Assembly: GCF_024172095.1 (NCBI RefSeq)
Contig: NZ_JAMZDX010000002.1
Span: forward strand, 868,001-932,000
Direction: 5' to 3'
DNA: 64,000 nucleotides
Origin: Kitasatospora cinereorecta
Lineage (GTDB): Bacteria; Actinomycetota; Actinomycetes; Streptomycetales; Streptomycetaceae
Positions 42,197 through 51,150 of the stretch are shown here, in pieces. Positions within the stretch are counted from its first letter, which is position 1; each line of letters starts with the position of its first letter. A program made the position numbers and the translations under genes. The notes beneath the pieces were generated by a model. That model worked only from the letters and a program-made list of their open reading frames with translations, searched no databases and was not told the DNA's origin.

Positions 42197-45067
42197 TCAG
42201 CCCTGGTCCAGGGCGCGCAGCACCACCTCGGCGAGGTGCAGCGGGCGTCGCCCGGGGGCGAGTTGGGCGATCTGGGTCCGGCAGCTGAGGCCGTCGGCCA
42301 GCAGCAGGGTGTCGGGGTCGGCGGCCCGGACGGCGGGCATCAGCACCCGTTCGGCGGCGGCCACCGAGACCTCGAAGTGGCCCCGGGTGAAGCCGAAGTC
42401 GCCGGCCAGGCCGCAGCAGCCGGAGTCCAGCACCCGGTTGGCCAGGCCGAGCCGGGCCTCGATCCGGCGGTCCGCGTCGGTACCGAGCACGGCGGTGTGG
42501 TGGCAGTGCACCTGGGTGAGCGCCCGCCCGCCGAGCCGCGGCAGCGCGACCTGCTCGCCGTCCAGGAACTCGGCGAAGGTCCGTACCCGATCCGGCAGTC
42601 CGCGCTCGCCGATCAGCCGGGGCCACTCCTCGCGCAGCGCGGCGGTGCAGCTCGGCTCCAGGCCGATCACCGGCAGCCCCGGCGGGACGGCGCGCAGGCT
42701 GCGGCGCATCACCCGCCGGGCGAGGGAGAGTTGACCGGTGGAGACCAGGGTGAGCCCGCAGCAGACCGGCCCGGCGGGCAGCCGGACGGCGTAGCCGAGC
42801 CGCTCGAGTGCCCGGACGGCGGCCTGCGCGGGGGCCGGGTCGAGCAGCTCGGCCATCGAGTCCGGCCACAGCAGCACCGGGGTGGCACCGGGCGGCTCGG
42901 GGTGTGCCGTCCGGTACTGCCGGAACCACCGGCGGAAGGTCTGCGGCGGCAGCGCCGGCAGCTCGCGGCGCGGGTCGATCCCGCCGAGCCGGCGCAGCAC
43001 CGCGGACCCGGCCGGGTCGGCGAACAGGCGGTTGACCAGCGCCGGGGCGAGCGCCGCGGCGCGCAGCCACAGCGGCAGCCAGCCGAGCGAGAGGTGGGCG
43101 AGCGGGCGCAGCCGCCGCCGGTAGTGCTGGTGCAGGAACTCCGCCTTGTAGGTCGCCATGTCGACCTGGACCGGGCACTCGCCGGCGCAGCCCTTGCAGC
43201 CCAGGCACAGGTCGAGCGCCTCGCGGACCTCCGCCGACCGCCAGCCGTCGGTGATCACCTCGCCGCGCAGCATCTCGGCGAGCAGCCGGGCGCGGCCGCG
43301 GGTGGAGTGCCGCTCCTCGCCGGTCGCCATGTAGCTGGGGCACATCACGCCGGTCGACGTGTCCACGCACTTGCCGACGCCGACGCAGCGGTGCACCGCC
43401 CGCAGCAGGCTGCCGCCGTCGCGCTCGTACGGGAGGGCGAGCGGCAGGTCGCGGCCGGTGAAGCGCAGGTCGGCGTCGAGCGGGCGCGGGTCGACCAGGG
43501 CGCCCGGGTTGAGCAGGTTCTCCGGGTCCCAGATCCGCTTGAAGCGGCCGAACAGCTCGATGATCTCCGGCGGGTACATCCGGGGCAGCAGCTCGGCCCT
43601 GGCCTGGCCGTCGCCGTGCTCACCGGAGAGCGAACCGCCGTGGGCCACCACCAGGTCGGCCGCCTCCTCCAGGAACGCCCGGAAGGCGCCCGGCCGCCCG
43701 GGCAGCGGGAAGTCCAGCCGCAGGTGCACGCAGCCCTCGCCGAAGTGCCCGTACGGCACGCCGCGCAGGTCGTGCCGGGCGAGCAGGGCGCGCAGCTCCC
43801 GCAGGTAGTCGCCGAGCCGCTCGACCGGCACCGCCGAGTCCTCCCAGCCGGGCCAGGCCTCGGTGCCGCCGGCCGGGGCGTCGGGGTGCGCGGCGTCCGG
43901 GGGCAGCCGGCTGACGATCCCGGCCCCGGCCTCCCGGACCGACCACAGCTGCCGCTGCTCGCCCGGGTCGGTGACCAGGACCGCGGTGGCAGGGCGCTCC
44001 CGGCGCACCGCGGCGGCCAGCGTGCCCGCGTGCTCCAGCGCCTCGGCGGCGGTGGCGCCGCCGGCCTCCAGGAACAGCCAGCAGGCCCCGTCCGGCAGCC
44101 GGTCCAGGGCGGGTGGGCGGCGACCGGCCGCGACCAGCGCGGCGACCAGGTCGGCGGCCATCCCCTCCACGGTGAGCGGGCGCAGCGGCAGCAGCGCGGG
44201 CACCGCGTCGGCCGCCGCCGTCTCGTCCGGGTAGCCCGCCACCACCAGCGCGGTGACCGCCGGCGCCTTGACCAGCCCGACGGTGGCGCCCAGCAGGACG
44301 GCGCAGGTGCCCTCGGTGCCGGTGACCGCCCGGGCCAGGTCGTAGCCGTGCTCGGGCAGCAGGGCGTCCAGCGGGTAGCCGGAGGTGCGCCGCGGCAGGT
44401 CCGGCATGCCCCGGCGGAGCACGGCCAGGTTGTCGGCGGCCAGCGACTGCAGCGCGCGGTGCAGTTCGCCGACCCGGCCGGGGAGGGCGGCCAGCCGGGT
44501 CCGCTCGGCGGCGGGGACCGGGCCGGTCACGGTCAGCCCGGTGCCGTCGGCGAGCAGCAGGTCCAGCGCGCGCAGGTTGTCGCCGGTGCGGCCCCAGACC
44601 ACCGAGTGCGCCCCGCAGGCGTTGTTGCCGATCATCCCGCCGAGGGTGCAGCGGCTGTGCGTGGACGGGTCGGGCCCGAAGCGCAGCCCGTACGGGCGGG
44701 CCGCCCGCTGCAGGTCGTCCAGCACGGTGCCGGGCTCGACCCGGGCGGTCCGGGCGTCCGGGTCGACGGCGAGGACCCGGCCGAGGTGCCGGCGGAAGTC
44801 CAGCACCACCGCGCCCGGGCCGATCGCCTGGCCGCCCACGCTGGTGCCGGCCCCGCGCGGCACCACCGGCACCCCGTGCTCGCGGCACAGCGCGACCGCG
44901 GCCCGGACGTCGTCCAGGTCGACGGGCTTCACCACCCCGAGCGGCAGCTGCCGGTAGTTGGAGGCGTCGTGGCTGTACACCGTCCGCTCGGCGACACCGA
45001 AGCGCACCTCGCCGCGGACGGCTGCGGACAGGGCGCGGGCGAGCTCACTGGCCATGCCTCCGATCAT
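42197..45067 (-). CDS. FAD-linked oxidase / iron-sulfur / CCG-domain oxidoreductase
   Basis: This 956-aa protein fuses in one chain what is often split into GlcD- and GlcF-like subunits. Residues about 25-260 bind FAD (PCMH type: [35 protein letters not shown]). About 290-560 is the FAD-oxidase C-terminal domain ([32 protein letters not shown]). Two cysteine clusters follow ([20 protein letters not shown] and [14 protein letters not shown]) for [4Fe-4S] centres. About 690-950 holds the CCG domains ([18 protein letters not shown]). Such proteins oxidise D-2-hydroxy acids such as D-lactate or glycolate and feed the quinone pool. The start is uncertain: ATG 45065-45067 or the ATG four codons later, where GGAGG is too close to be useful. 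Confidence 0.93.
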   Translation of the reverse strand: MIGGMASELARALSAAVRGEVRFGVAERTVYSHDASNYRQLPLGVVKPVDLDDVRAAVALCREHGVPVVPRGAGTSVGGQAIGPGAVVLDFRRHLGRVLAVDPDARTARVEPGTVLDDLQRAARPYGLRFGPDPSTHSRCTLGGMIGNNACGAHSVVWGRTGDNLRALDLLLADGTGLTVTGPVPAAERTRLAALPGRVGELHRALQSLAADNLAVLRRGMPDLPRRTSGYPLDALLPEHGYDLARAVTGTEGTCAVLLGATVGLVKAPAVTALVVAGYPDETAAADAVPALLPLRPLTVEGMAADLVAALVAAGRRPPALDRLPDGACWLFLEAGGATAAEALEHAGTLAAAVRRERPATAVLVTDPGEQRQLWSVREAGAGIVSRLPPDAAHPDAPAGGTEAWPGWEDSAVPVERLGDYLRELRALLARHDLRGVPYGHFGEGCVHLRLDFPLPGRPGAFRAFLEEAADLVVAHGGSLSGEHGDGQARAELLPRMYPPEIIELFGRFKRIWDPENLLNPGALVDPRPLDADLRFTGRDLPLALPYERDGGSLLRAVHRCVGVGKCVDTSTGVMCPSYMATGEERHSTRGRARLLAEMLRGEVITDGWRSAEVREALDLCLGCKGCAGECPVQVDMATYKAEFLHQHYRRRLRPLAHLSLGWLPLWLRAAALAPALVNRLFADPAGSAVLRRLGGIDPRRELPALPPQTFRRWFRQYRTAHPEPPGATPVLLWPDSMAELLDPAPAQAAVRALERLGYAVRLPAGPVCCGLTLVSTGQLSLARRVMRRSLRAVPPGLPVIGLEPSCTAALREEWPRLIGERGLPDRVRTFAEFLDGEQVALPRLGGRALTQVHCHHTAVLGTDADRRIEARLGLANRVLDSGCCGLAGDFGFTRGHFEVSVAAAERVLMPAVRAADPDTLLLADGLSCRTQIAQLAPGRRPLHLAEVVLRALDQG

Positions 45068-45143
45068 CGCAGCACCGGAGCCGGGCGCGCGCGAACCACC
45101 CCGGCGTCGGCTGACCCGGCGTCATCCGGCATGCTTCGGTGGC

Positions 45144-45758
45144 ATGATCGATGAGCACGGCACCACCCCGAGCCCGTACGTCGCGCGCCTGCCGATCGGC
45201 GAGCGCATCCCCATGCCCGAGGGCGGCATCCCGTTCTGGGAGGTCTTCCCCTACGAGGGCGACCTCAGGATCCGGGTCCTCGAGGAGCCCGAGGTCCCCG
45301 AGCCGCCGCGCGACGGCGAGCACGGGCCCGACACCTGCAGCCAGTGCGCCCGCGCGGACGGCGAGTTCCTGTGGACCGACGAGCACTGGCGGCTCGGCGC
45401 CCTCGCCGAGCCCACCGCACTGCCCGCCATGCTGCTGCTCCAGCCGCGCGCCCACCACGACCTGCTCGACCTGCCCGGCGACCTCGCGGCGCAGCTCGGT
45501 CCGATGCTGCAGCGGGTCGAGCGGGCCGTGCTGTCGCTCGGCGGGATCGCCCGGGTCCACGTCAACCGGTGGGGCGACGGCGGCGCCCACCTCCACGTGT
45601 GGCTGATCGCCCGCCCCGAGGGCATGATGCAGCTGCGCGGCACCTGCCTGCCGCTGTGGGAGGACGTGCTGCCCAAGCTGCCCGAGGGCGAGTGGCGCGA
45701 GTACGGCCGCCGGATCGCCGCGGCGATGGCCGCCGGGGGCGGCACCGCACACGTGTAG
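45144..45758 (+). CDS. HIT-superfamily-like protein
   Basis: This 204-aa protein starts at ATG 45144 (MIDEHGTTPSPYVAR). It contains CSQCARADGEFLWTDEHWRL, reminiscent of GalT/HIT N-terminal strands, then LLLQPRAHHDLLDLPGDLA and the active-site stretch GDGGAHLHVWLIAR. In the HIT motif HxHxH the first two histidines, including the nucleophile, are kept and the third is Trp. That is seen in some HIT-like hydrolases or transferases but lowers certainty about catalysis. The CxxC near residue 64-67 may bind zinc. It diverges from the FAD-linked oxidase with 76 bases between them. The substrate is unknown, probably a nucleotide conjugate. Confidence 0.82.
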   Translation: MIDEHGTTPSPYVARLPIGERIPMPEGGIPFWEVFPYEGDLRIRVLEEPEVPEPPRDGEHGPDTCSQCARADGEFLWTDEHWRLGALAEPTALPAMLLLQPRAHHDLLDLPGDLAAQLGPMLQRVERAVLSLGGIARVHVNRWGDGGAHLHVWLIARPEGMMQLRGTCLPLWEDVLPKLPEGEWREYGRRIAAAMAAGGGTAHV

Positions 45759-45771
45759 GGGTGGTTCCTGA

Positions 45772-46428
45772 TCAGGCGGCGGGCGGGACCGCCGGCGTGG
45801 AACCGGTGGGCGCGGGGACGGGGGCGGCAGGGCCGGGGATGGTCACGCCGGTCTGCCGCTGTCTCTCCTCGACGGCCTCGTCCTTGGTGCTGAGGATGGT
45901 GTCGAACACTTCGCGCAACTTGTCCGTCGCCTGCTTGGAGAAGAGTCCGCACAGCCCGGCGATGCCGGCGAAGCCGTACGGGTTGGTGGCGTTGCCGTCG
46001 GTGCCGTTGGCGAACAGGCCGCCGCGCAGCAGGAAGTAGACCAGCACCGCGAGCGCCGCCCCGATGCCCGCCCGCAGCAGGTACCACGGCACCCAGCTGC
46101 GGACCAGGCTGCGCTTGCCCGCGTAGCTGGCGAACGAGGTGGCCGCGTGCACGAAGCTGCCCAGCCCGCTGGCGGCGACCACGACGATCAGCAGCGCGGT
46201 GTTGGCGTTCACCCGGAACGGGCCGAGGCCGAGCATCCACCAGTCGGCGGTCCGCGGGCCCTGCTGCGCGGTGAGCTCGGTCAGCGGGCCCCAGAGCGAG
46301 ACCAGCACCGAGAGGCTGACCAAGGCCTCCGCCACCAGGGCGAGGCCGAGGGTGGCGACGGCCGGCCCGGACAGCGGGCGGGACTTCGCGGGGACCGGGT
46401 GTGGCTTTTCAACGACCGTTTCGGACAT
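45772..46428 (-). CDS. Hypothetical membrane protein with cytoplasmic tail
   Basis: The ATG at 46426-46428 (MSETVVEKPHPVPAK) is preferred to an ATG 13 codons earlier, because GGGGAGGG lies between them. The 218-aa protein has three clear membrane helices (about 20-47, 76-100 and 113-140) and a fourth weaker hydrophobic segment (NPYGFAGIAGLCGLFSKQAT, about 150-170). A helical tail follows (DKLREVFDTILSTKDEAVEER) and the end is Pro-rich. I do not recognise a named family. It converges with the HIT-like gene 14 bases away, and the glycosyltransferase gene lies 82 bases upstream on the same strand. Confidence 0.72.
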   Translation of the reverse strand: MSETVVEKPHPVPAKSRPLSGPAVATLGLALVAEALVSLSVLVSLWGPLTELTAQQGPRTADWWMLGLGPFRVNANTALLIVVVAASGLGSFVHAATSFASYAGKRSLVRSWVPWYLLRAGIGAALAVLVYFLLRGGLFANGTDGNATNPYGFAGIAGLCGLFSKQATDKLREVFDTILSTKDEAVEERQRQTGVTIPGPAAPVPAPTGSTPAVPPAA

Positions 46429-46510
46429 CGCGGTTGCGCCCTCCCCGAGACAAGTTGACCGATTCATGACTGTACCGGTCGCCGGGTGTCCGGGTGGACG
46501 GATTCGCCGC

Positions 46511-47503
46511 TCAGCGGCGGGCGACCGCCCCGCGCGCGATGTGCGAGAGCTTGGCCACCTCGAATGCCGCGTACGCGCCGCTGGCCAGCAGGGAGAACTT
46601 GATGCCCTCGCGGCCCTCCGGCTTGCGGTAGCCGTCCGGGACGAAGCGCCGGTAGTGCTCGGCCGCCCGGTGGAAGAAGTGCGGCCGCTCGGCCCGGGGC
46701 ACGCATCCGGCCAGGTCGAAGACGAACAGGTAGTGCCGGATCATCCGGGTGAACAGGTGCGGCCGGGCCACCTCGGCCCCGGCCCGTTCCCCCAGCAGCT
46801 CGAAGCTCTGCTCGTACTGCTCGAACACGTCGAAGTGGCTGCTGCCCGGCGAGCCGGTCGGGTGCAGCGTGTGCCGGCGGCGGATGGTCACGCACTCGCG
46901 GGCCAGCACCGCCACCCGCCCGGCCCGCAGCATCGCCTCGTGGACGGCCGGCACCTCCTCGTAGTGCCCGTCCGGGAAGGCCGGCACCACGTCGCGGCGC
47001 AGCAGCCGGTCCCAGGCCAGCGGCGGCGCGCCCAGCAACTCGGGATGGTCCAGCGCGGCGAACACCTCGGGCCCGGCCTCGGCCAGCAGGCCCTCGGCGC
47101 CGCCCGGCCAGACCCGGCCACCGTGCTCGCGGTTGTGCCCGAAGAGCAGCACGTCCACCTCGCCGGCCTCGGCCAGCCGGTCGGCCATCGCCCGGAACGC
47201 GTCCTCGGCCACCACGTGGTCGCTGTCCAGGAACAGCACGTACCGCCCCCGGGCCCGCGCGGCGCCCGCGTTGCGGCTTCGGCCGATCCCCACCGCGGCG
47301 TCCAGCCGGAGCACGGTGATCCGCGGGTCGCGCATCTCGTACGCCTCGACCAGACGCTCCGGGCTCTGCGGCGAGCGGTCGACGACCAGCAGGATCTCGA
47401 AGTCGCGGAAGCTCTGCGCGAGCAGCGAGTCGAGGCAGTCCTTCAGCTGTTTCTGCTGGTCGTAGGCAGGGAGTACGACGGTGATGAGGGGTTCGTCGGC
47501 CAT
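46511..47503 (-). CDS. Family 2 glycosyltransferase
   Basis: The ATG at 47501-47503 (MADEPLITVVLPAYDQQ) starts a 330-aa cytoplasmic GT-A-fold transferase. The nucleotide-binding region is TVVLPAYDQQKQLKDCLDSL (about 8-27) and the metal-binding DxD is LFLDSDHVV (about 91-99). GIGRSRNAGAARARG is typical of GT2. The second half (WDRLLRRDVVPAFPDGHYEEVP, then RHTLHPTGSPGSSHFDVF) resembles teichoic-acid and capsule-type transferases such as those related to TagF/CDP-glycerol enzymes' GT2 modules. The acceptor is unknown. No other glycan genes sit nearby apart from a secreted transglycosylase upstream. Confidence 0.9.
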   Translation of the reverse strand: MADEPLITVVLPAYDQQKQLKDCLDSLLAQSFRDFEILLVVDRSPQSPERLVEAYEMRDPRITVLRLDAAVGIGRSRNAGAARARGRYVLFLDSDHVVAEDAFRAMADRLAEAGEVDVLLFGHNREHGGRVWPGGAEGLLAEAGPEVFAALDHPELLGAPPLAWDRLLRRDVVPAFPDGHYEEVPAVHEAMLRAGRVAVLARECVTIRRRHTLHPTGSPGSSHFDVFEQYEQSFELLGERAGAEVARPHLFTRMIRHYLFVFDLAGCVPRAERPHFFHRAAEHYRRFVPDGYRKPEGREGIKFSLLASGAYAAFEVAKLSHIARGAVARR

Positions 47504-47581
47504 GGCCGGGAGGCTATGGGCGGGTACACGTCCAGGCAAAGGCCGGAAGCCGCGCGAAAAGGAGCAATACCGGACAAGGCG

Positions 47582-47625
47582 GAGCGGACGTGTGCGGAAT
47601 CTTCACTCCGCATCCACGTCCGCTC
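47582..47625 (-). terminator. Nested hairpin after the transglycosylase gene
   Basis: The outer arms GAGCGGACGTG (47582-47592) and CACGTCCGCTC (47615-47625) and the inner arms TGCGGA/TCCGCA fold into a two-level stem 40 bases beyond the transglycosylase stop. It is a convincing terminator on the minus strand. Confidence 0.85.
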
Positions 47626-47664
47626 AACGTCCTACCGGCCGGTACGAGTTGGTGCTCCCGGCGA

Positions 47665-48459
47665 TCAGTACCAGTTGTGCGCCTGCCAGAACGACCAGGC
47701 CGCGCACGGGCTGCCGTAGGTGTCGTTCATGTACTGCAGACCCCACTTGATCTGGGTGGCCGGGTTGTCCCGCCAGTCCGCGCCGGCCGAGGCCATCTTG
47801 GACGCCGGCAGCGCCTGGACCAGGCCGTACGCACCCGAGGACGGGTTGGTGGCGTGCACGTTCCAGCTGCTCTCGCGCTCCACGATGTTGCTGAAGCACT
47901 GCAGCTGGCCGGCCGGGACGATCTGCGCGGCGATCTGCTGCGGGGTGCCCGAGTAGGTCGGGGTCAGCGCGGCGCGCTGCTGCGAGCGGGAGGCGGCCTC
48001 GGCGGCGGCCGCGGCCTTCGCCTTGGCGTCAGCGTCCGCCTTCGCCTTCGCGGCGGCCGCAGCCGACGCCTTGGCCTTCGCGTCCGCCTCGGCCTTCGCC
48101 TTGGCGTCGGCGTCCGCCTTGGCCTGCGCGTCGGCCGCCGCCTGGGCGTCCGCGGCGGCCTTGGCGTCGGCATCGGCCTTCGCCTGCGCCTCGGCCGACG
48201 CCTGCGCGGACGCCTCCGCCTGCGCCTGGGCCTCGGCGGCCGCCTGCGCGGCCGCGGCCTGCGGGTCCGGGCTCGGCGTGGCGGCGGTGGTCACGGCCAC
48301 CGTCTGCGGGGCCGCCGCCTCGGCGGTGGTGGAGTCCTGCGGCAGGGCGACGGCCAGGGTGGCGGTGCCCGCCACCGCCAGGGTGGCGATACCCGTGATG
48401 ACGGCGTTGCGGCGGTTCTGCAGCTTCGCGCGAAGCTGGTGGGTCTTGCGGTGCTGCAT
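47665..48459 (-). CDS. Secreted lytic-transglycosylase-like protein with Ala/Lys-rich stalk
   Basis: The ATG at 48457-48459 (MQHRKTHQLRAKLQNR) begins a 264-aa secreted protein with GAGGT upstream. The signal segment is NAVITGIATLAVAGTATLAVA. A stalk of about 115 residues (about 65-180) is almost only Ala, Lys, Asp, Gln and Glu, with recurring KADADAKA and AQAEA units; it should form a long helix. The C-terminal 80 residues form an SLT-like domain: VERESSWNVHATNPSSGAYG with the catalytic Glu, LVQALPASKM, and NPATQIKWGLQYMNDTYGSP. Streptomycetes secrete several such enzymes during growth and spore germination to cut peptidoglycan. A long 5' region precedes the gene. Confidence 0.9.
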   Translation of the reverse strand: MQHRKTHQLRAKLQNRRNAVITGIATLAVAGTATLAVALPQDSTTAEAAAPQTVAVTTAATPSPDPQAAAAQAAAEAQAQAEASAQASAEAQAKADADAKAAADAQAAADAQAKADADAKAKAEADAKAKASAAAAAKAKADADAKAKAAAAAEAASRSQQRAALTPTYSGTPQQIAAQIVPAGQLQCFSNIVERESSWNVHATNPSSGAYGLVQALPASKMASAGADWRDNPATQIKWGLQYMNDTYGSPCAAWSFWQAHNWY

Positions 48460-49005
48460 GAAGGCGACCTCTTCCGTCTCGTTCGTCTCGTCCGTCTTCG
48501 TCCGTCTCGCTGAGCCGTCACCGGGCACACGGGTGGTGCGAAGCGTGTGCGGGGGAACGGGCCCGCGGCCGTGTCCGACGGCCGTGGCGCCCCGACCGGG
48601 GGCCGGTCGGGCGGGGTGGCGCGGCGGGGATGAACCGGCCGAGCCGCCTGGCGACGGGACATTCTTGGCAGAGCCCGGCGAGGTCGGCAACGAGCCCGGA
48701 ACTACCGCCGGTAGTAGCGACGGCGGTCCGCGGGCGGTCTCCGCAGGGGTTCTTGGGAAGACTTATCGGTCCCTTATGTCCGAATCTGTCCGGAGCGTCC
48801 CACCAGCGCGGACGACCGTCCTGACCAGCGGAATTCCGGCGCGTCGCGCGCCGCGGCCGCCCGGCGGGCGGCCGGGTCGTGGGGTGCGGGGGGCGCCCTC
48901 GACTATCGAGGGCCGTAGACGGCGGAGGCGGTGTGGGCGGCCTCACAGGGACCGGGCGGAATGGTCACCGCAACGCGACTGCCCGGTGGCTGTGCGCGAA
49001 CCAAA
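48460..49005. other. Long upstream region of the transglycosylase gene
   Basis: No gene is visible in this 546-base stretch. It contains GC-rich hairpins, such as CGACCGG/CCGGTCG near 48592-48608 and the palindrome CCCTCGA, CTA, TCGAGGG at 48896-48912. A comparatively AT-rich patch on the minus strand near 48760-48790 (ACATAAGGGACCGATAAG) may hold the promoter, leaving a leader of about 300 bases. Cell-wall lytic genes of streptomycetes often have a c-di-AMP (ydaO) riboswitch, but I could not match its conserved core here. Confidence 0.5.
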
Positions 49006-49109
49006 GGGGCGCGGGGAACTGCGCGACCGGCCATGCACGCCGGTAGAGCGGTGGCTGGTCGCGCAGTTCTCCCCCAGCCTTCGGCCGGGAGGTGCCCCCA
49101 CGCGCCCCT
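49006..49109. repeat. Streptomycete intergenic palindrome, copy 3, with nested element
   Basis: The left arm GGGGCGCGGGGAACTGCGCG begins at 49006. The right arm GGTCGCGCAGTTC is broken at 49069 and resumes as CGCGCCCCT at 49101. The 31 bases between (49070-49100) are themselves a hairpin, TCCCCCAGCCTTCGGCCGGG plus AGGTGCCCCCA, another repeat I recall as common between streptomycete genes. So one small palindromic element appears to have inserted into another. The copy lies 40 bases upstream of the metallophosphoesterase. Confidence 0.85.
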
Positions 49110-49148
49110 GGTGGTTGGCCCGAGCTGGGAGGATCCGATACTGGCGGG

Positions 49149-50387
49149 ATGATGATCGTGGTGCTGCTGGTCGTGGGGCTCGGTGTGGTCGGGCTGGTCC
49201 ACTGGTATGTGTGGCGGCGGATGGTGCGGGACGTGTCCCGGGCCGGGGGCTGGTACCGGCGGGTGGGGACGGGGCTGGCGGTCGTGTTGCCGGTGGTGTC
49301 GGTGGCGGCGCTGGTCGGGGGGCGGGCGCTGCCGCTGGCGGCGGAGCGGTGGCTGGCGTGGCCGGGGTACCTGTGGCTGGCGGTGCTGCTCTATCTGGTG
49401 CTGGCGCTGCTGGTGGGGGAGCTGGTGCGGCCGCTGCTGCGCCGGTGGGTGCGCCGCCCGGCCGGGCAGCCGGTGCCGGAGCCGGTGGCGGTGACGGTGG
49501 GTGGGCCGGTGGGTGGGCCGGTGGCGGTCGCAGTGGAGGAAGAAGCCCCGCCGGTGGTGGAGGCGTCGCGGCGGCTGTTCGTGGCACGGGCGGTGGCGGT
49601 GGCGGCGGGCGGGGTGGCCGCGGGGGTGGTGGGCAACGGTGCGTACGGGGTGTTGCGCGGGCCGCGGTTGAAGCAGGTGACGGTGCCGCTGGCGCGGCTG
49701 CCGCGGGCGGCGCACGGGTACCGGATCGCGGTGGTGAGCGACATCCACCTGGGGCCGATCCTGGGCCGCTCGCACACCCGGCGGATCGTGGACACCATCA
49801 ACGGCGCCCAGCCGGACCTGGTCGCGATCGTCGGGGACCTGGTGGACGGGAGCGTGCCGGACCTGGGGCCGGCGGCGGAGCCGCTGGCGGGGCTGCGGTC
49901 GCGGGACGGTTCGTTCTTCGTGACCGGCAACCACGAGTACTTCTCGGGTGCGGCGCCGTGGGTGGAGTTCGTCCGGGAGCTGGGGGTGCATCCGCTGGAG
50001 AACGCCCGGACCGAGCTGCCGTACTTCGACCTGGCGGGCGTCAACGACATCGCGGGGACGGCGGAGGGCCACGGCCCGGACTACGCGCGGGCGCTGGGCG
50101 ACCGGGACCGGAGCCGGGCGTCGGTGCTGCTGGCGCACCAGCCGGTGACGATCCACGACAGTGTGCGCTGGGGGGTGGACCTGCAGCTGTCCGGGCACAC
50201 CCACGGCGGTCAGCTGTGGCCGGGCAACTACGTGGCGGCGCTGGCCAATCCGACGGTGGCGGGGCTGGACCGGTACGGCGACACGCAGTTGTACGTGACG
50301 CGTGGCGCGGGGGCGTGGGGCCCGCCGGTGCGGGTGGGCGCGCCGTCGGACATCACGATCGTGACCCTCGCCTCGAAGCAGGCGTAG
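49149..50387 (+). CDS. Membrane-anchored metallophosphoesterase
   Basis: The ATG at 49149 (MMIVVLLVVGLGVVG) is chosen because a membrane helix begins at once; the ribosome site is weak. The 412-aa protein has three to four N-terminal hydrophobic segments (2-20, 40-60, 70-98 and about 150-165). The calcineurin-like domain (about 190-410) shows all metal motifs: SDIHLGP (about 197), GDLVDG, GNHEYF (about 260), LAHQP and SGHTHGGQ (about 350). It resembles the YkuE/YaeI type that acts on membrane-associated phosphoesters such as UDP-2,3-diacylglucosamine-like lipids; the actual substrate is unknown. Its 3' end overlaps the convergent aat gene by 35 bases. Confidence 0.92.
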   Translation: MMIVVLLVVGLGVVGLVHWYVWRRMVRDVSRAGGWYRRVGTGLAVVLPVVSVAALVGGRALPLAAERWLAWPGYLWLAVLLYLVLALLVGELVRPLLRRWVRRPAGQPVPEPVAVTVGGPVGGPVAVAVEEEAPPVVEASRRLFVARAVAVAAGGVAAGVVGNGAYGVLRGPRLKQVTVPLARLPRAAHGYRIAVVSDIHLGPILGRSHTRRIVDTINGAQPDLVAIVGDLVDGSVPDLGPAAEPLAGLRSRDGSFFVTGNHEYFSGAAPWVEFVRELGVHPLENARTELPYFDLAGVNDIAGTAEGHGPDYARALGDRDRSRASVLLAHQPVTIHDSVRWGVDLQLSGHTHGGQLWPGNYVAALANPTVAGLDRYGDTQLYVTRGAGAWGPPVRVGAPSDITIVTLASKQA

Positions 50388-51150
50388 CGGCGGAGCCGAG
50401 CCGGGCGACGGGCAGCGGACCGGGGTCGGGCGGGGCGGCGTCGGGGCCGCGGTGGAGGAGGGCGAGGTAGTCGTCGCGGGGGAGCGGCCGGGCGCCGAGG
50501 GTGCGGATGTGGGGGCTGTCCCACTGGGCGTCGAGGTGGCGGCCGCCCGCCCGGGCGAACCGGGCGGCGAGGTCGGCGACGGCGATCCGGGCGGCGTCGG
50601 GGCGGCGGTGGAACATGGAGTCCAGGCTGAGGACGGCGCCGACGCGGACGCCGAAGACGCCGCCGACCAGCTCCGGGCCGTCCCACACCTCGGCGCTGTG
50701 GGCGTGGCCGGTGGCGTGCAGGTCGGTGAGGGCAGTGCGCAGGTCGGGGGTGAGCCAGCGGGGTTCGCGGTCCTCGGCGCAGAGGTCGACGACGCGGGCG
50801 AAGGCGTGGTCGGCGGTGGTGGTCCAGGCGGAGTTGCGCAGCCGACGGGCGAGCCGGCTGCCCAGCCGGGTGCCGTGGACGGGGATGACCGGCCGGGGGT
50901 CGGGGGACCACCAGGAGACGGCGTAGGCGTGTTCGCCGTCGCCGGCGGGCAGGGCGATGCTGCCGTCGGTGACCTGCTGTTCGTAGCGGGCCTCGTTGAT
51001 GAAGCGGCCGTAGTCGTCGGGGGTGGGCAGCGGGAAGAGGCCGCGGCGGTAGGCGCCGAGCAGGCTCTCGGCGGTGAGGTCGGCGCAGAAGGCGGCCGGG
51101 GCGTCGGCGGGGGCGGTGGCCGGGTCGACCGTCGTCCACCAGCCGTTCAT
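50353..51150 (-). CDS. aat: Leucyl/phenylalanyl-tRNA-protein transferase homologue
   Basis: The ATG at 51148-51150 overlaps the stop of the NRPS-like gene (ATGA), so the two are translationally coupled. The 265-aa protein matches the L/F-transferase family: LLGAYRRGLFPL, WWSPDPRPVIP, HSAEVWDGPELVGGVFGV and LDSMFHRRPDA in the GESMFS position, then HLDAQWDSPHIRTLGARPL. These enzymes take Leu or Phe from aminoacyl-tRNA and add it to an amine, normally an N-terminal Arg or Lys in the N-degron pathway. The change of GES to LDS in the substrate pocket and a longer C-terminal tail (about 25 residues) are departures. It may be the housekeeping enzyme, or one recruited to work with the adjacent NRPS-like reductase. 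The 3' end overlaps the metallophosphoesterase gene. Confidence 0.88.
   Translation of the reverse strand: MNGWWTTVDPATAPADAPAAFCADLTAESLLGAYRRGLFPLPTPDDYGRFINEARYEQQVTDGSIALPAGDGEHAYAVSWWSPDPRPVIPVHGTRLGSRLARRLRNSAWTTTADHAFARVVDLCAEDREPRWLTPDLRTALTDLHATGHAHSAEVWDGPELVGGVFGVRVGAVLSLDSMFHRRPDAARIAVADLAARFARAGGRHLDAQWDSPHIRTLGARPLPRDDYLALLHRGPDAAPPDPGPLPVARLGSAATPASRRGSRS

Noticed and set aside
39574..42288. A 904-codon plus-strand frame across pntB and pntA
   Set aside because: Antisense to two well-supported genes; low-complexity Gly/Arg/Asp/His composition and no domain.
48460..48760. c-di-AMP (ydaO) riboswitch upstream of the transglycosylase
   Set aside because: The location fits what is known for streptomycete cell-wall lytic genes, and GGGGATGAACC-like bases occur, but only on the opposite strand. 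The conserved GGGGTGAATC and AGCTAACCTCGCAGGC cores are missing in the right orientation.
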